Shown one piece after another: positions 46,858 to 54,870 of a stretch of 64,000 nucleotides of DNA (the first letter of the stretch is position 1; each line of letters opens with the position of its first letter). Below the pieces are notes generated by a model. That model was given only the letters and a program-made list of their open reading frames with translations. It ran no database searches and was not told the origin of the DNA. The translations under genes were made by a program, and so were the position numbers. This stretch comes from Selenomonadaceae bacterium (GTDB taxonomy: Bacteria; Bacillota; Negativicutes; Selenomonadales; Selenomonadaceae). The stretch is from assembly GCA_030523645.1 (NCBI GenBank), contig JAUNIB010000003.1, forward strand, positions 62,001-126,000, in the 5' to 3' direction.

Positions 46858-48195
46858 TTAAGCCTTTATTTCTCCGTTCAGCAATCCTGCGGCAGAGGAA
46901 GCAATGACCTTTACGGAAAGGCCGAGAACATCCTCGTCAAAGGTAAAGTGAGCATCGTGATGACCGGCCGCCAGCTTGGCACCGATATTCAGATAGGCAG
47001 CCTGACCTCCATTGTTCTGTACCCGCTGCATGAAGTAGCTGCAGTCCTCGCTGCCGCCGAAATCTACCGGCTCCTCAACAACTTCCTTGAAGATTCCCAG
47101 TTCCTTGGCGTGCTGAGTGAGCGCATCTGCCAGGGCCGGAGAATTCTCCGCACCGGCTGCGCCGCCGGCTCGGCTGATATCAACCGTTACACCGTACATA
47201 TCGGCAGCCGCCTTTATGATGCGCTGTGCTTCGGCCGCCACATACTCATTGACCTCGGTGGATATGCCCCGGGTCTCCAGCTGCAGCAGAGCCTTGTCAC
47301 CGATAACATTTCTGCCGGAGCCGGCAATGAGCTTGCCGACATTGATACGGCTGGTGCCGCCGGAATGACGGCTGATGGCGTGAAGATTCAGCGCCGCACA
47401 AGCTGCAGCCAGCAGAGCGTTCTTGCCCTGCTCCGGAGCCATGCCCGCATGAGCCGGGACACCGGTGAAGTTCGCATCAAATTTAGTAGTGGCCAGCATA
47501 CCGTAGATACGGGCCGCAATGGCACCGGTACGGGGCAGCTTCATTCCGATGTGGGCGCCCAGCAGATAATCGGCATCATCGACGACGCCGGCCTCTACCA
47601 TCGCATAGGCACCGCGGACACCTTCCTCCGCCGGTTGGAATATCATCTTTACTGTACCCTTCAGCTCGCCCTTCAGGTCTGCAAGAATCTTGGCTACCGC
47701 AAGGCCGATGGTGGTGTGACCATCGTGGCCGCAGGCGTGCATACCCCAGTCATGGACGGAAGCGAAGCCCTTCTCCAGCGGCTCATGTCCGGCATCCTTG
47801 GTCTCCATAAGGTCAAGGGCATCCATGTCGAAGCGAAGGGCAACCACCGGGCCTTCTCCGGCGCACTTCATAGTGCCTACTACGCCGGTAAGTCCGCCGG
47901 CCATCTTCTCCACCCACTGAAAGTCGGCTCCCTCGGCGACGGCCCGCTCCATTTCCTTCTTCAGACGGTCAGCGTCAGGGACGCCCATCATGGCCTCCTG
48001 CTTGACGACAGCGGCACCGGTCTCTACGGCGTAGCCCAGCTTCGTCAGCTCTCCGGCTACCATTGCGGCAGTACGGAACTCAGTCCAGCCCGGCTCGGCA
48101 TATTTATGCAGGTCACGGCGACGGGTGACCATTTCGTCATTCATTGCTTCAGCGGCGGCAAAAATCTTCTCCACCAGCGGATTGCTCTGTTTCAT
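46858..48195 (-). CDS. M20D metallopeptidase, AbgA-like amidohydrolase
   Basis: 445 residues. Metal-binding motifs of M20D enzymes are visible: RRDLHKYAEPGWTEFRTA, ALRFDMDALDL, MHACGHDGHTTIGLAVA, IFQPAEEGVRGAYAM, LLGAHIGM, and a late DFGGSEDCSYFM. The lid domain lies in the middle. Length and the WTEFRTA and GMPA-type features resemble p-aminobenzoyl-glutamate hydrolase subunit A, but no abgB is adjacent. It likely cleaves an N-acyl or p-aminobenzoyl amino acid in the cytoplasm. Divergent from the next M20 gene. Confidence 0.87.
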   Translation of the reverse strand: MKQSNPLVEKIFAAAEAMNDEMVTRRRDLHKYAEPGWTEFRTAAMVAGELTKLGYAVETGAAVVKQEAMMGVPDADRLKKEMERAVAEGADFQWVEKMAGGLTGVVGTMKCAGEGPVVALRFDMDALDLMETKDAGHEPLEKGFASVHDWGMHACGHDGHTTIGLAVAKILADLKGELKGTVKMIFQPAEEGVRGAYAMVEAGVVDDADYLLGAHIGMKLPRTGAIAARIYGMLATTKFDANFTGVPAHAGMAPEQGKNALLAAACAALNLHAISRHSGGTSRINVGKLIAGSGRNVIGDKALLQLETRGISTEVNEYVAAEAQRIIKAAADMYGVTVDISRAGGAAGAENSPALADALTQHAKELGIFKEVVEEPVDFGGSEDCSYFMQRVQNNGGQAAYLNIGAKLAAGHHDAHFTFDEDVLGLSVKVIASSAAGLLNGEIKA

Positions 48196-48351
48196 CTTTA
48201 CTACTCCTTCTGATTGCTCTGAAACACAGATTGGGACAAAAAATCCCTCATAAATTGTAGCATGATTGAAAAAAGAGTCAACCGCTTCTTGTCAAAGGAA
48301 AATTTTTTACCTACAATATGATGCAGCAATAATCATCAAAGGAGATTTACC

Positions 48352-49617
48352 ATGATAAGCAAGGAACGACTGCAAAAGCATCTTGATACCCTCGCCGCCA
48401 TCGGCAGGAAGGAGGACGGCTTCTACCGTCTCGCTTTCACCGACGCCGACTGGCAGGGTCGTGACTATCTTATAGATGAAATGAAAAAGGCTGGCCTCAG
48501 CGTCCGCATCGATGCCTTCGGCAATGTCATCGCCCGCCGCGACGGCACCGATACCGTTGCCGATGCCCCGGCTGTACTCTACGGCTCCCATGCCGACAGC
48601 GTACCCGGCGGCGGCAACTTCGACGGCATTGTCGGTACCATCTGCGCCCTTGAGGTAATGACCAGCCTGCAGGAAGACGGCTTCGCCAACGAGCTGCCCC
48701 TTGAGCAGATACTCTTCATGTGCGAAGAGTCCAGCCGCTTCGGTGCCGCCACTCTCGGCAGCCGGGCCATGCGGGACGAGCTGACCATCGACGACCTCAA
48801 CCGTCTGAAAGACAAGCAGGGCATCACCCTCTACGAGGCGCTGAAGTCCCGCGGCCTTCGTCCGGACGAGCTGCCCTCTGCCGTCTACACTGCCCCGGCC
48901 AAGGCCTTCCTGGAAGTCCACATCGAGCAGGGCAAGGTGCTGGAAGCCAAGAACATTCCCCTCGGTCTTGTCACCGGTATCGCCGCTCCTACCCGCTTCC
49001 GGGTTCATATTGACGGCAGCGCCGACCACAGCGGTGCTACCCCCATGGGTCTCCGCAGTGACGGAGCCTGCTTCGCCGCCGAAGTCATTCTGGCGGTAGA
49101 GAAGATAGCTACAGAGTACGGCAGGGAAAACGATTTCCCGGCAGTGGTCGGCACAGTAGGCATAGTAGATGTAACTCCTAATGTAATGAATGTCATCCCC
49201 GGCACGGTCACTCTCGGCATCGACATCAGAAGCATCAGCGCCGAAGCAAAGGCCGATGCCGTCCGTCGAATCAAGGAATTTATCGAAGAAGTTTCCCAGC
49301 GCCGTCACATCCCCTACACTATCGAGCCGATTTCCGACGAAAAACCCGCCGTCCTCTCCGAGGCTGTAGTAAACCTCCTTGGCGACACAGCTGCCGAAGT
49401 TCTTCCCGAGGCTGTCACTCTTCGGATGCCCAGCGGTGCCGGTCACGACGCCATGCACTGGGCTGAGTACTGCCCCACCGGCATGATATTCATTCCCTGC
49501 CGGGACGGCATCAGTCACAACGGAGCCGAGCACGCCGAGATAGACGACATCACCGACGCCTGCCGTCTGCTGGAGGCCGCCGTCAAAAAACTAAGCTGTA
49601 AGGATGTGACTCTCTGA
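48352..49617 (+). CDS. M20 amidase, N-carbamoyl-L-amino-acid hydrolase / allantoate amidohydrolase type
   Basis: 421 residues. The HyuC/AllC subfamily motifs are visible: YGSHADSVPGGGNFDGIVGT (metal site 1), MCEESSRFGAATLGSRAM (metal and general base), HIEQGKVLEAKNIPLG, RFRVHIDGSADHSGATPMG in the lid, and MPSGAGHDAMHWAEY with the late His. ATG has AAAGGAG about 7 nt upstream. It removes a carbamoyl or ureido group from an amino-acid derivative; allantoate, carbamoyl-amino acids and beta-ureidopropionate are candidates. The next gene overlaps its stop. Confidence 0.88.
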   Translation: MISKERLQKHLDTLAAIGRKEDGFYRLAFTDADWQGRDYLIDEMKKAGLSVRIDAFGNVIARRDGTDTVADAPAVLYGSHADSVPGGGNFDGIVGTICALEVMTSLQEDGFANELPLEQILFMCEESSRFGAATLGSRAMRDELTIDDLNRLKDKQGITLYEALKSRGLRPDELPSAVYTAPAKAFLEVHIEQGKVLEAKNIPLGLVTGIAAPTRFRVHIDGSADHSGATPMGLRSDGACFAAEVILAVEKIATEYGRENDFPAVVGTVGIVDVTPNVMNVIPGTVTLGIDIRSISAEAKADAVRRIKEFIEEVSQRRHIPYTIEPISDEKPAVLSEAVVNLLGDTAAEVLPEAVTLRMPSGAGHDAMHWAEYCPTGMIFIPCRDGISHNGAEHAEIDDITDACRLLEAAVKKLSCKDVTL

Positions 49618-50027
49618 TGGCAGACAATGTGGATGTATCTGTCCCCCACGGCGTGGAGCAGAATATAAAAATGGAAATCCTCGCCATGATTCACAGCGGC
49701 GAGAGTCCCTACCTTATCATCGACCATGTGGCCCGCTATCTGGAGGAAGCCTCGGCCGAGCCGGGCTATGCCAACCATATCAGAGAGAATATGCGGGCGG
49801 TCTACGGCTGTGCCCTGCTCCAGAAGCGGCTCCTTACCGACGAGCTGGCGGATGTGGAGGAACGGCTGAAGAAAATAGAAAAGGCTCAGGCAGAAGGCGA
49901 CTTCACCGATGAAGAAAAGACCCGCATCGGCTTCGCCATCGGCCTGCACCAAAAGAATATCCAGCGGCTGAAGGGACTTATCGACCTCAGCGAGCAGGAC
50001 GGTACCGATCCCTACATTGAGAAATAA
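49617..50027 (+). CDS. Helical protein of unknown function, coupled to the M20 amidase gene
   Basis: 136 residues. Its ATG overlaps the amidase stop by one base (TGATG), which argues for translational coupling. It is predicted mostly helical, rich in Glu and Lys, with a coiled-coil-like part (LLTDELADVEERLKKIEKAQ) and no membrane segment or signal. I do not recognise the family. It may be a partner of the amidase or a chance co-transcript. Confidence 0.75.
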   Translation: MADNVDVSVPHGVEQNIKMEILAMIHSGESPYLIIDHVARYLEEASAEPGYANHIRENMRAVYGCALLQKRLLTDELADVEERLKKIEKAQAEGDFTDEEKTRIGFAIGLHQKNIQRLKGLIDLSEQDGTDPYIEK

Positions 50028-50040
50028 AAATCAGATAAAG

Positions 50041-50091
50041 AAACAGCCGCAGCGACAGGCATAATAACTGCTTGTCACTGCGGCTGTTTTG
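50041..50091. terminator. Bidirectional terminator at the 3' end of the exopolysaccharide operon
   Basis: AAACAGCCGCAGCGACA and TGTCACTGCGGCTGTTT form a long stem with one mismatch, between the convergent M20-linked gene and the deacetylase gene. Confidence 0.88.
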
Positions 50092-50116
50092 TTTGTCACT
50101 GCTGCGGAGGTATTCC

Positions 50117-51898
50117 TCAGTGTTTTGTGTCGGTCATCGGCAGCGGAACCTTTTGACTCTGATTCAGTCTGTCTTTGGCGGCTGCCCGCTGGTCATATCC
50201 CGGCACCAGATAGGTGCTGAGAAGGGCCGGTCGGAATTTCAGCGGGTCACCGTCTGCCCGCTTCTCATTTTCCGTCAGCAGGATGTCCAGGGCTCTGGCC
50301 GTATATTTTGCCGATGCAGTCATGTGCATGACGATTACGGAGCCGGAGCGAACACGGTTTTTTCCATCGTAGATTCCCGACTGAATTGCCCCCACCATTG
50401 CGCTGAGAATCGGCGACTTGTAATCGGTGGTGCTGGCAAAGCCGGAGACAATATAGGTAAAACCTGCATCGAAAATCGACTGTACGCCGTTCTTGTTCAG
50501 CGCCAGCGTCGGCGGACGTATAAGTCTGGTCAGAGGATGACGGCCATCCACTACCACATCACCTACCGTCATCGCCAGCTTCTCGTATGACTCCGCCACA
50601 TCCTTGGCGTAGGTTTCCTTGTCCTGCATTGCCTCGGTGCGGCGAGTTTTTTCGTTGTACCGGGCCATCGCCTTGTGGCCGTCGGTATGACTGGCTATAT
50701 CGTGACCGTCCTGTGCAATAGCCCGCAGGAGGTTGGGATTGTTCGGCATATTCCAGGTGATTATGAAGAATGTAGCCGGCACATGATGCTTTCGCAGCAC
50801 ATACAGCAGCTTGTTTATGGAGTCATCGTTGCCCCAGTCATCAAAAGTAAGAAAAACCGTCCCCTCCGGCACATTCTTAATGACGCCGGTCTTGTCCGCC
50901 TTTGCAATCTCCGCGGAGGAGAAACCTAGCATACGGTCACCGCCGTCAACCGAGGGAGAGCCGATGTATCGCTTATAGAACTCCGTCTTCAGATTTTCCC
51001 GGCTCACCGGCATGGCAATCGTCTCCGGCTTCAGCTCATAGGGCAGCTTATCCGGTGCCACAGGATAGTCGTAGAGTTTTCCCGAATTGTTCAGTACTTC
51101 CTGCAGTGATGCCGCCCGATAGGCCGAGTCGTTCTGCGGATTTCTCTCCGGCGTATCATCAAGGGACCGGTAAGCGATATTGTCAATCTTCTGATGCTTT
51201 ACCGCCAGCATCATGTCCCCAGCCAGCGTCTCCTTTTCGTAAAAATCCGTGCGGATATAGACAATCTGCCCTCTGCCCAGAGAACGCACGCCCTTACCGA
51301 AAAGGGTTTCCATTACTTCCTCGGCGCTTTTTGCATTCTTGTCCTTTGTCCGCACCACATTTACGCTTTGTCCCATCAGCTGGCAGCCCATAGCGGACAC
51401 CGCTTCAAACATGAAATCCTCGTTTGAGCCGGTCATTTCCCGAACAAGATTCGTATCTGTTCCATAGTCCTCGCTCAGGATACTGCGAACACGCTCTATC
51501 TGACCGCAGATGGAGTCAAAGTCATCCGGCTTGTCGGCATCCTGACTTACTCTGATACCGATGGCCAGCTCGTGACCCCGGGATACAATCATGTCGATAT
51601 TATCCCGGTTTCGCTCCAGCTCGCGTTCCGTGACAAAGAAGGTGCCGCGCATAGACTCCTCGTCCACTTTGTCCAGCACATATTCCAGAGCCCCGCGCTT
51701 GGACAAACCGCCGAAGGTAAAGACCACCGCCTGCTCCGTCGTATAGACGAAGCGCTGACGCTCTGCCTTGCGGCCTGCATTCGCCTGCCGTTCGGTGCTA
51801 TAGGCAGACTGTGCCTGAGCAAACGAGGCAGGCTGCATCGCCCATGACGAAAAGGTCATGGTGAAGGCCGCCAATCCTGCCGCAATCAATCTCTTCAT
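50117..51898 (-). CDS. Tandem NodB polysaccharide deacetylase; only the second domain is canonical
   Basis: 593 residues from ATG 51898 (AGGAG 8 nt upstream), with a signal peptide. The second NodB domain (about 340-590) is complete in pattern: FLTFDDWGNDD (metal Asp; the usual final Gly is Trp), ASHTDGH (two metal His) and IRPPTLALN. The first (about 50-250) is a degenerate copy: FTFGGLSKRG replaces TFDDG, and GHELAIGI replaces the His motif. It should remove acetyl groups from a polymer in the periplasm or at the surface. Last gene of the exopolysaccharide operon, 26 nt after the GH18-like gene. PgaB plays the comparable role in PNAG systems, with a different domain plan. Confidence 0.86.
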   Translation of the reverse strand: MKRLIAAGLAAFTMTFSSWAMQPASFAQAQSAYSTERQANAGRKAERQRFVYTTEQAVVFTFGGLSKRGALEYVLDKVDEESMRGTFFVTERELERNRDNIDMIVSRGHELAIGIRVSQDADKPDDFDSICGQIERVRSILSEDYGTDTNLVREMTGSNEDFMFEAVSAMGCQLMGQSVNVVRTKDKNAKSAEEVMETLFGKGVRSLGRGQIVYIRTDFYEKETLAGDMMLAVKHQKIDNIAYRSLDDTPERNPQNDSAYRAASLQEVLNNSGKLYDYPVAPDKLPYELKPETIAMPVSRENLKTEFYKRYIGSPSVDGGDRMLGFSSAEIAKADKTGVIKNVPEGTVFLTFDDWGNDDSINKLLYVLRKHHVPATFFIITWNMPNNPNLLRAIAQDGHDIASHTDGHKAMARYNEKTRRTEAMQDKETYAKDVAESYEKLAMTVGDVVVDGRHPLTRLIRPPTLALNKNGVQSIFDAGFTYIVSGFASTTDYKSPILSAMVGAIQSGIYDGKNRVRSGSVIVMHMTASAKYTARALDILLTENEKRADGDPLKFRPALLSTYLVPGYDQRAAAKDRLNQSQKVPLPMTDTKH

Positions 51899-51924
51899 AA
51901 AATCGTCTCCTAAGTATCCGCCGC

Positions 51925-52944
51925 TCACTTCACCCCAGCCAGGCTGAGATTGCCTCCAAGCCGCCAGATATTCACCGACTTAATTCCGTTGGCTTCAATC
52001 TCATTGAGCCACATATTCAGCGTAGTCTCGTCGGCATACCAGACCTCGGTCTTTTGTCCGGCCCGGTTTCTGAAGGAAAAATGCAGAACCCCGCTGTCAT
52101 CATCACGAGCCGGCTTGGCTTCCTGCTCTTTTGCCATGGCTGCCGCCTCAGCCTCGGTGATGAAGCGCTTCTTCCCGCTTTCCTCCCACAGACAGCCGCC
52201 GGTGGAAACAGCGGCCTCCACATTACCCGGAAGCTGCCGCATCTTCTTCAGTGTCTTTGCAATGAAAGCGAAGTCCGCCTTCGGCCCCGGCCCGCTGTGC
52301 AGACCATAGAGATTGTACAGCATCACAACATAATCCGGGCCCTTGCAGTAATCAAGAGAAACATCTGCCGACGGCTCCAGCACCACCCGCAGCTTCAAAT
52401 CATTCTTAACCGCCGCATACTGCAGCTTGGAAATCAGCCAAACGAACTTCTTCGCCAGCGCCTCATCCTTGAATACTCTTTCGTAGTCAAGCTCAATGCC
52501 GTTGAAGCCCTTTTCCTTCGTCAGCCGCACCAGCTCCGCCACATGAGCGTTCATTGACGGCTCATCTTTCAGCACCCGCTGCAGGACAGCCAAATCCTTC
52601 TGCACCGCCGTCCCTTTACCGGGAACGAAATCATTGGTAAAGGAAAGATACTCTCCCGGCCGCTCCAGACTCCGGCTGCCCTTCAGCGACAGCAGAGAGT
52701 CCGGTATCACGATCTTATCGCCGTCGGTAAAATAGGTGCGGAAATAAACCATCGACCGGAGGTCGTGCCTGATTTTTTCCCCGTCTTCCCGGCCACTTTC
52801 CGCATCCCAGTCAGCAACCCAGGCCGTCATCAGCATCGGACCATGCTGACTGCTGTGGGGCTTGGCACTGCATCCCGTGAGCATCAGCAGGCTGACTCCG
52901 GCCGCCAATGCCCCGGCGACGATCTTACTGTGCAAGCGTTTCAC
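51925..52944 (-). CDS. GH18-like glycosidase lipoprotein
   Basis: 339 residues. Lipobox LMLTGC at the end of the signal peptide. A TIM-barrel of glycosidase family 18 type is suggested by GFNGIELDYERV, which matches DGxDxDxE with the catalytic Glu and the Asp two before it, while the first acids are Asn and Glu. VVMLYNLYGLHSGPG matches the later strand with the conserved Tyr. It may trim or hydrolyse the exopolysaccharide, a role filled in Pga systems by the C-terminal half of PgaB. Operon gene six of seven; 21 nt separate it from the gene before. Confidence 0.78.
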   Translation of the reverse strand: MKRLHSKIVAGALAAGVSLLMLTGCSAKPHSSQHGPMLMTAWVADWDAESGREDGEKIRHDLRSMVYFRTYFTDGDKIVIPDSLLSLKGSRSLERPGEYLSFTNDFVPGKGTAVQKDLAVLQRVLKDEPSMNAHVAELVRLTKEKGFNGIELDYERVFKDEALAKKFVWLISKLQYAAVKNDLKLRVVLEPSADVSLDYCKGPDYVVMLYNLYGLHSGPGPKADFAFIAKTLKKMRQLPGNVEAAVSTGGCLWEESGKKRFITEAEAAAMAKEQEAKPARDDDSGVLHFSFRNRAGQKTEVWYADETTLNMWLNEIEANGIKSVNIWRLGGNLSLAGVK

Positions 52945-52965
52945 GCCGCACCATCCTTCCGTTGT

Positions 52966-54870
52966 TTACAAGTTAGTTATGAAAGCATCCAGCAGCTTCT
53001 CCCAGTATTCTTCTGCCTGCATCCGGTAAAGTTCCATGCCAACCGGCATCGCTGAGAACAGCTTCTGCTCTTCCTTTGCCTCCGGCACGGGCACGGAAAT
53101 CTCCAGTCCCTTGAATACGCCGTCATAGACATCATCGGCCAGATTGCGCTGGCTCCAGGCATCCTTATTCCAGCTGCCTTCGAAATAAATGCTACCCTTC
53201 TGCCGGGTTCTGACTGCGGCATCGCGGCAGATTTCCGTTCCGTCCATGGTGACGGTGAGCCTATCCCCCTGCAGGACAATATCCAGTGCTCTGTCCCCCC
53301 GGGAGTTTACCGGAATGGGCGGCACATACTCTTTTCCGCCCTCTGCCAGACTCTGTGCCGGCTCCTCGGCCCGCTTAGCTGCCTTGGCCAGATAGTACTG
53401 AGCCAGCTCCGCGGACGGTGCATAGCGGGCAAAAGTCTCCAGCTCCTGCACCTCCACCGCTCTCTTATCCTCTGCCACCGAAACCGGCTCTACACCGTCC
53501 AGCTCCGTCAGCTTCGCCCGGAAAAGTTCGCGGTAATTCTCGTTGTCCAGCTCATTGACCACCAGCTGCCCGTTAGCCAGGCAGACACATACATAGTCCA
53601 GCATAGAATCGCTGGCCCGTAAGTAAATTCTCTGATTACCGAATACATTGCCCTGCAGCCGGACCTTCAGATGAACATCTCCGAACTCCTCGCTGCCCTT
53701 CAGCCGGACCATGCCCTTGTTCTCCGGCTCGCTGGTGACGGTGAGGGTATCTCCGGTAAACTCCATCGCTCCCTGCAGCAAATCAAATTCCTCCGCCTTG
53801 GGAGATTTGCCGGTCTCAAAGGTAATGTACTGGTTTATATCGTGCTTTATCCGCATCAGCAGATGATTGGTGGACCAATGTGGCTGCGGCTGCATTCTGG
53901 TCAGGTCGTAAATGCTGGCGCCGCGCTGATTGAAGCAGTAGCCCTCACGATTGAAGTTCATCGTGAAAATCTCGCGGATCCACTTCTCATTCACATCGCT
54001 GACCTGCCGATTATTGCCGAAGGCACCGGTATTTGCGTGCATGATGGTATAGAGGCGGGGCACATAGTCAAGCTGCGTGGCATACAGATACCGGAGCCGC
54101 TCGTAGTCATAGCTGATGCGCCGCTTCATGTGGTTATAGCTTTCCTTCGGCTGCTCTTCCTTATCCCGGATATAATCCATCAGATAATGATTGTATCGGT
54201 TCACAAGACAGCCGCGTAGCTTGGCAAATCTCACCGGGTCCAACTCGCCAAGGTAATTGCCGTGACGGTCGAAAACATTGATGAACTGCAGACGGTAGCC
54301 GTTGCTTCCCATCTCCCAGAAGGAAGTCCTCTCCAAATCCTTCAGCTCCTCCGGCGACAGGAACTTCAAATCCTTGTTGTCGAATTTTTCCGGATAGGTG
54401 AGCATTGTTGCCTTGAAGTTGTACTTCTCCAGAATCTTCTGAGCGAAAATCGCCGTATCCCGGCGTCCGTCCTCAAACATCAGGAAGAGGGAACGATCAG
54501 GCAGGCGCTTTCCTTCCTTATAGTATTCCTCGATGTCCGTCTGGGTGATTGTCACATAGCCCTGACGGTGCAAAGCGGCCAGATGCTGCTCCAGCACATC
54601 CTTGCCAATCAAATCCGACTTGTTGCCGATTCTGTCCACACCGAAGTAGGACAGCGCAACAAAGCCGGTATCTGACTTCCCCGGCTCCGCTTCCCCATCC
54701 GCCTCAGCAGGAACATAGGTCCCGTGATGGAAAAGGCCCATCCATACGACATAGGAAAATAAAGCCAGAACCAGCACCTGCAGAAGAGTACGAAATCTCT
54801 TCCGACGGTTTTTCCGCCTGGTATATTTATGGTCTCCGATGACAACTGCAGCGTTTTCCTTTTTATCCAT
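52966..54870 (-). CDS. Membrane-anchored NodB-like protein, catalytic His motif lost
   Basis: About 634 residues from ATG 54870, which overlaps the end of the synthase gene by 8 nt; GTG 54882 is an alternative. An N-terminal basic stretch and one membrane helix (LQVLVLALFSYVVWMGLF) are followed by a NodB-like domain (about 75-340). FLMFEDGRRD stands for TFDDG, but WEMGSNGYRLQF stands where SHxxxH is expected, with no His. The C-terminal half (about 350-620) is beta-rich and resembles a carbohydrate-binding or concanavalin-like domain (MDGTEICRDAAV, SIYFEGSW). It may bind polymer rather than deacetylate. Start and fold are moderate calls. Confidence 0.75.
   Translation of the reverse strand: MDKKENAAVVIGDHKYTRRKNRRKRFRTLLQVLVLALFSYVVWMGLFHHGTYVPAEADGEAEPGKSDTGFVALSYFGVDRIGNKSDLIGKDVLEQHLAALHRQGYVTITQTDIEEYYKEGKRLPDRSLFLMFEDGRRDTAIFAQKILEKYNFKATMLTYPEKFDNKDLKFLSPEELKDLERTSFWEMGSNGYRLQFINVFDRHGNYLGELDPVRFAKLRGCLVNRYNHYLMDYIRDKEEQPKESYNHMKRRISYDYERLRYLYATQLDYVPRLYTIMHANTGAFGNNRQVSDVNEKWIREIFTMNFNREGYCFNQRGASIYDLTRMQPQPHWSTNHLLMRIKHDINQYITFETGKSPKAEEFDLLQGAMEFTGDTLTVTSEPENKGMVRLKGSEEFGDVHLKVRLQGNVFGNQRIYLRASDSMLDYVCVCLANGQLVVNELDNENYRELFRAKLTELDGVEPVSVAEDKRAVEVQELETFARYAPSAELAQYYLAKAAKRAEEPAQSLAEGGKEYVPPIPVNSRGDRALDIVLQGDRLTVTMDGTEICRDAAVRTRQKGSIYFEGSWNKDAWSQRNLADDVYDGVFKGLEISVPVPEAKEEQKLFSAMPVGMELYRMQAEEYWEKLLDAFITNL

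Noticed and set aside
46948..48213. 421-residue open frame opposite the M20D peptidase gene
   Set aside because: Shadow of a real gene with complete metal motifs on the other strand. The same applies to long antisense frames at 30848-32131, 38537-39661, 48307-49533 and 60486-61718.
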